The notes under the pieces are model-generated. The model saw only the letters and a program-made list of their open reading frames with translations. It had not been told where the DNA came from and searched no databases. DNA of 9,184 nucleotides from Spirochaetaceae bacterium (GTDB lineage: Bacteria > Spirochaetota > Spirochaetia > B11-G9), in assembly GCA_030643345.1 (NCBI GenBank), contig DAOWMA010000057.1, positions 1 to 9,184 of the forward strand. Direction: 5' to 3'. This document shows, in pieces, positions 6,470 to 9,184 of the stretch. Position 1 is the stretch's first letter, and each line of letters opens with the position of its first letter. The position numbers and the translations under genes are program-made.

Positions 6470-7246
6470 TTATTTTTCCGATCTGAGTACTTTTTCCAGC
6501 AGGGCATGCTGATGAGGTTTATCAACATCCATTCCCAGTTCCGGGAATGGAGTGAATACAACTTCTCCTGTTATTCTCAAACGTTTCTTTATAGTTTTGA
6601 GAAACTTTTTAAAGGTTAATCGTTTTATAAGAAACAGGAAAAGTATATCAATCCCAATAATAAGGGCAATTTTCAGATTACTTTTACGGGCGGCAATAAG
6701 CTTCTGCCAGATACCCTTGTCCCCTTCAACAAGGGATGAGTCTATTACAGTTACATCTCCTCCGCAGAACTTCATACCGTCAGTTTTAAGATAGGAGCGG
6801 CCGCATCCGGGATAAGATTTTTCCATTATTTCTTTAAGAATAGTAAAATAATAAATATCAGTATCTGTGTTATCTATAGTTGATATAACCCAGTCAAGTG
6901 CTTTTGAACTTAATGCCGGAATATCTGAGGATATTACCAGGGCTTTGCAAGGCTCCTCTGCCAGCCTTACTGCTTCTCTAATACCTGCTTCAATATTTTC
7001 CATCATCCCTCCGGAGTCGGTCAGGTATACTGTTGGTTTTACACTTTTCAATCCTGAATCTTCCCGGAGGCCGATTATTATAACTCTGTCGATTGAGGAT
7101 ACCCGATTAACAGCATCCAGGACCCACTGAATCATTGGCTTTCCCGCAATATCCAGAAGAGCTTTTGGCTTTCCTTTTGTCAGGGGATACAAAGGATCAT
7201 CTGTTCCGGAATCTCCTCCGGCAGTAATTACAGCTGTATAACCCAT
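6470..7246 (-). CDS. MobA/GlmU-like NTP transferase domain protein with a hydrophobic C-terminal helix
   Basis: A 258-residue protein with a GT-A-like nucleotidyltransferase fold, which transfers a nucleotide from an NTP to a sugar-phosphate, cofactor or similar acceptor. The N-terminus VITAGG (6-11), followed by KGKPKALLDIAGKPMI (24-39), is the nucleotide-binding signature with its PK.LL segment. SSDIP, with D108, corresponds to the metal-binding Asp. GGD at 162-164 and the closing D240-V-D-K-P also fit the family. Residues 191-210 are strongly hydrophobic (IALIIGIDILFLFLIKRL) and are followed by a basic stretch, so the protein may lie on the membrane. That would fit the PAP2 gene after it. 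The N-terminal loop GGDSGTDDPLYPLTKGK is unusual compared with the Gly-rich GxGTRM of classical members. The start ATG shares one base with the previous stop (TGATG). The acceptor substrate is unknown. Confidence 0.82.
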   Translation of the reverse strand: MGYTAVITAGGDSGTDDPLYPLTKGKPKALLDIAGKPMIQWVLDAVNRVSSIDRVIIIGLREDSGLKSVKPTVYLTDSGGMMENIEAGIREAVRLAEEPCKALVISSDIPALSSKALDWVISTIDNTDTDIYYFTILKEIMEKSYPGCGRSYLKTDGMKFCGGDVTVIDSSLVEGDKGIWQKLIAARKSNLKIALIIGIDILFLFLIKRLTFKKFLKTIKKRLRITGEVVFTPFPELGMDVDKPHQHALLEKVLRSEK

Positions 7247-8145
7247 CAGTTCAGCTCCTGTATAACGGGTTTCAGCCCTGCTTTGTCGATCTCCTCACGG
7301 ATCTCATCATCACTAAGGACCCTCCCCTTACCGGATGCAGCAATTAGAGCAGCTTCCATAGCATTTGTGCCGAACGATCTTCCGTCAAGGACCGGTGTTG
7401 TTGTGACCAGAAACCGGATTCCCCTCTGCTTCATATACTCCTTATCTTCCTCTGTTGTAGTATTTGTAACAATAATCTTACCTTCCATATCATCAGGCAT
7501 GTGTTTCTTAATATAAAGCCAGTCCCCGGCTATTACGGTGTTGTCCTTATAGTGTTTTTCATATTTTAGAACAACTTCTTTCTGTGAACTGCCTGTTGAA
7601 TAAAGCATCTTTGCAGGCAGATGGGAAACAATCGGCATGAGGATTTTAACTGCTCTATGCAGGCTTTTCAGGGTGTATATAGGTATCGGAATATCCAGAG
7701 CAAACATCAGGTCCCCAAATGTACAACTGTAGCCTTCGTTTATAAATGATGTAATCATGCCATATCGGGACAGTCCTTCTACCAGGAATACCGTCTTATC
7801 TTTTATTATCTCCCCGATATTCTCATGGACATATCTCATTACCCTGGATTCCAGGTGCTTCTGAAGCCCGCTTCCGTCGGTGCATGGGGTGGTGTGCACA
7901 TTTTTTACCATCCTGAGCCCGGCATGGAGGGGATATGTTTTCCATGGGAGGTTGATGTGAAGAGCAAACCCTCCCACACCCAGGGCGTCAACCTTACCGT
8001 CCAGCTCTTCAAATTTCCGTCTGGCTGCCTCTGCATCTCCGTCGGTACTTATTCTTTTCAGATTAACTGTGCTGTCGTTAAGGGAAAACTCAACTTCCTT
8101 GTTTCTTATAGATGAACCAATACTAACACTCACCGCTGTTTTCAT
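7246..8145 (-). CDS. Conserved protein of uncertain function, resembling proteins labelled quinate 5-dehydrogenase
   Basis: A 299-residue soluble protein with no signal peptide or membrane span. Features visible are VSIGSS near the N-terminus (6-12), STDGDAEAA (33-41), VDALGVGGFAL (52-62), TDGSGL (89-94), GDLMFAL (144-150) and a C-terminal block DGRSFGTNAMEAAL (254-267). From memory these resemble a family in Moorella-like Firmicutes and other anaerobes that databases call quinate 5-dehydrogenase. I see neither the N-terminal substrate site nor the GAGG NADP loop of the true AroE/YdiB family, so I do not assign that activity. The gene has a good promoter and an AGGGG site 8 nt before ATG, and it overlaps the nucleotidyltransferase start by one base. 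A joint role with that enzyme and the PAP2 phosphatase is likely. Confidence 0.75.
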   Translation of the reverse strand: MKTAVSVSIGSSIRNKEVEFSLNDSTVNLKRISTDGDAEAARRKFEELDGKVDALGVGGFALHINLPWKTYPLHAGLRMVKNVHTTPCTDGSGLQKHLESRVMRYVHENIGEIIKDKTVFLVEGLSRYGMITSFINEGYSCTFGDLMFALDIPIPIYTLKSLHRAVKILMPIVSHLPAKMLYSTGSSQKEVVLKYEKHYKDNTVIAGDWLYIKKHMPDDMEGKIIVTNTTTEEDKEYMKQRGIRFLVTTTPVLDGRSFGTNAMEAALIAASGKGRVLSDDEIREEIDKAGLKPVIQELN

Positions 8146-8168
8146 ATTTATTTCCCCTATTCTGCTTT

Positions 8169-8197
8169 ATTGTATACTGATTCAGAAGGAAAGGCAA
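8169..8197 (-). promoter_or_regulatory. Sigma-70-type promoter for the three-gene unit 8145-5952
   Basis: On the - strand, TTGCCT (8197-8192), a 17-nt spacer, then TACAAT (8174-8169): 4/6 and 5/6 matches to the consensus boxes at optimal spacing. The start would fall near 8162, giving a leader of about 17 nt that contains AGGGG (8158-8154). It lies in the only gap (55 bp) between the HAD gene and the next gene, so the downstream unit can be expressed separately. Confidence 0.65.
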
Positions 8198-8200
8198 TTT

Positions 8201-8968
8201 TTATCCATTTTTCTCAACAAACCATTTTTCCAGAGTATCAATAGTCATTACAGAAAAATCCCTGATTACTCTATCAGCGCCGTTTTGCTTCAATTCCTCT
8301 TCATTGTTTTCTCTGGCAATCCCCAGTACAAGGCCGAAGTTCCCTTTGGCACCGGCCTGTACCCCGGAAACAGCATCTTCGACTATAATTGCTTTATTGT
8401 ATTCAACCTGAAGATTGTCACAGGCAGTTGTAAATATGTCCGGTTCCGGTTTACCTTTCAGATTCAGTTCTGCCGAAACAACCCCATCTACCCGGGTACC
8501 AAACAGTTCAAGTAAACCCGCTGCTTCCAGGACCGGTTTACAGTTTTTGCTGGAAGAAGCCACCCCAAGTTTTATACCTTTATTCTTTAGTGTTTTTATC
8601 ATTTCAACTGTAGAATCATATACTTTTACTCCATCATTGGCCAATATCGTGTTAAAAGTACTGTCTTTCATATTGCCCAGTCCGCAGATAGTTTCTGTAT
8701 CGGGAGAGTCTGATGGAGCTCCAAAGTCAAGATTAATGCCCCGGGAAACAAGGAAGGATTCAACACCTTTGTATCTTGGTTTTCCATCAACAAAGGGAAG
8801 ATAATCATTTTCATGGGTAAACTCTTTAAAGGGCCCACCATATTTGTCCTTTCGCAGCCTTAAATAATTATCGAACATCCTTTTCCATGCAAGGCTGTGT
8901 ACTCTGGCAGTTTGAGTAATAACTCCGTCAAGATCAAAAATAACTGCATCAAAACTGTATTCAGACAT
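8201..8968 (-). CDS. Beta-phosphoglucomutase-type HAD family protein
   Basis: A 255-residue cytoplasmic HAD-superfamily enzyme. Motif I is D12-L-D14-G-V, with Asp nucleophile and acid/base as in phosphomutases and phosphatases. Motif II is ASSS at 137-140. Motif III is K173 in GKPEPDIF, and motif IV is E197-D198 in VEDAVSGVQAG. The C1 cap contains DYLPFVDGKPRYKGVESFL (55-73), characteristic of the beta-phosphoglucomutase branch that accompanies GH65 disaccharide phosphorylases (maltose, trehalose, kojibiose), also seen in OtsB1-like domains. The likely reaction is beta-glucose 1-phosphate to glucose 6-phosphate; sugar-phosphate phosphatase activity is an alternative. The start is backed by AGGAG (8980-8976), 7 nt before ATG. 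No phosphorylase or sugar transporter is in view, though upstream DNA is cut off at the window edge. A LacI-like operator lies 35 bp before the start. Confidence 0.88.
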   Translation of the reverse strand: MSEYSFDAVIFDLDGVITQTARVHSLAWKRMFDNYLRLRKDKYGGPFKEFTHENDYLPFVDGKPRYKGVESFLVSRGINLDFGAPSDSPDTETICGLGNMKDSTFNTILANDGVKVYDSTVEMIKTLKNKGIKLGVASSSKNCKPVLEAAGLLELFGTRVDGVVSAELNLKGKPEPDIFTTACDNLQVEYNKAIIVEDAVSGVQAGAKGNFGLVLGIARENNEEELKQNGADRVIRDFSVMTIDTLEKWFVEKNG

Positions 8969-9002
8969 AATTTTTCTCCTGTAATTTTCCTGGAATCCTA
9001 TT

Positions 9003-9014
9003 CAAAGCGCTTTG
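9003..9014. promoter_or_regulatory. Perfect palindrome CAAAGCGCTTTG, LacI-family or cre-like operator
   Basis: This is a 12-bp perfect palindrome with the central AAAGCGCTTT typical of LacI/GalR-family and CcpA (cre) operators. It sits 35-46 bp upstream of the HAD start, between a weak TATAAA (9050-9045 on the - strand) and the ribosome site. A sugar-responsive repressor binding here would suit a sugar-phosphomutase gene. No regulator gene is in the window, and no good -35 box was found for the TATAAA. Confidence 0.5.
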
Positions 9015-9050
9015 CAGCTTTTTGCGCTGTCTCACATTTTGAATTTTATA

Positions 9051-9141
9051 AGCAGCTCTTCTCTAATAGAGGGCTGCTACCTGGCGCAAAATAGCCAGGC
9101 TCAGGACGCATAGCCGAGCAGGAAGCTTGCTTCCGACCAGG
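9051..9141. repeat. Cluster of compact hairpins, possible dispersed repeat or structured RNA
   Basis: Three hairpins lie in a row. AGCAGCTCTT (9051-9060) pairs with GAGGGCTGCT (9069-9078), with two G-T pairs. CCTGGC (9080-9085) pairs with GCCAGG (9094-9099). GGAAG (9121-9125) pairs with CTTCC (9130-9134) around CTTG. CCAGG at 9137-9141 can also pair with CCTGG at 9080-9084, which would close a larger multi-branch structure. The stretch is visibly richer in G and C than its surroundings. I see no gene in 9015-9184. Two - strand frames happen to be open to the window edge, but they read as low-complexity Arg/Pro/Ser/Leu and are not convincing. Confidence 0.4.
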
Positions 9142-9184
9142 CAATCGTAAAAATAGATCACATCGCAAAAGCCTATTTGGGAAA

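Noticed and set aside
6552..8804. Several + strand frames of 77-148 codons opposite the nucleotidyltransferase, 299-residue protein and HAD genes
   Set aside because: All are antisense shadows of genes with clear family motifs, and none has a convincing ribosome site or family signature.
9079..9100. TGGCTATTTTGC on the - strand as a second sigma-54 promoter for the HAD gene
   Set aside because: The GG and GC dinucleotides are 9 apart instead of 12, and the sequence is explained by the CCTGGC/GCCAGG hairpin.
9046..9183. Open - strand frame as the C-terminus of an upstream protein
   Set aside because: Two of three - strand frames are open here, the translations look like translated hairpins, and no family is recognisable.

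Overview
The window looks like accessory chromosomal DNA from a moderately AT-rich bacterium with two membranes. The outer membrane is inferred from a remnant of a beta-barrel-like C-terminus ending in Phe. Sigma-54 control is shown by a -24/-12 promoter and an NtrC-type activator with an intact GAFTGA loop. No feature fixes the phylum; a spirochaete, a deltaproteobacterium-like lineage or a diderm Firmicute would all fit.

Left part (1-2146, + strand). It opens inside a patatin-like phospholipase gene whose C-terminal region is internally deleted and frameshifted, so it is probably a pseudogene. An AT-rich spacer follows, with a strong dyad at 427-453 and a near-consensus sigma-54 promoter at 573-588. 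This promoter drives a 510-residue radical SAM protein. Its true start is ATG 614, because longer in-frame starts fall inside the promoter.

Middle (2143-5629, - strand). A two-component operon converges on the radical SAM gene: a multi-membrane-span histidine kinase, then an NtrC-family response regulator. The regulator and radical SAM genes overlap by 4 bp at their stop codons. A perfect 12-bp hairpin across the overlap probably terminates both transcripts. The simplest reading is a compact circuit: membrane sensor, phosphorylated NtrC-type regulator, sigma-54 promoter, radical SAM enzyme. This is inferred from position and promoter class and has not been shown.

Junction (about 5630-5955). 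Two gene 3' ends lie back to back. One, on the - strand, ends in an ATGA overlap with the kinase start. The other, on the + strand, ends like an outer-membrane protein. Neither has a 5' half. This is what a deletion across a divergent gene pair would leave, and it would also have removed the original kinase-operon promoter. A chimeric assembly would look the same.

Right part (5952-8968, - strand). A beta-phosphoglucomutase-type HAD protein comes first. Then a three-gene unit with its own sigma-70-like promoter encodes a 299-residue protein of uncertain function, a MobA/GlmU-like nucleotidyltransferase and a PAP2 lipid phosphatase, with a 1-nt overlap and a 2-nt gap between genes. A perfect CAAAGCGCTTTG palindrome, like LacI-family or cre operators, lies just upstream of the HAD gene. 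The last roughly 135 bases hold a cluster of hairpins, possibly a dispersed repeat or structured RNA, and no gene I can defend.
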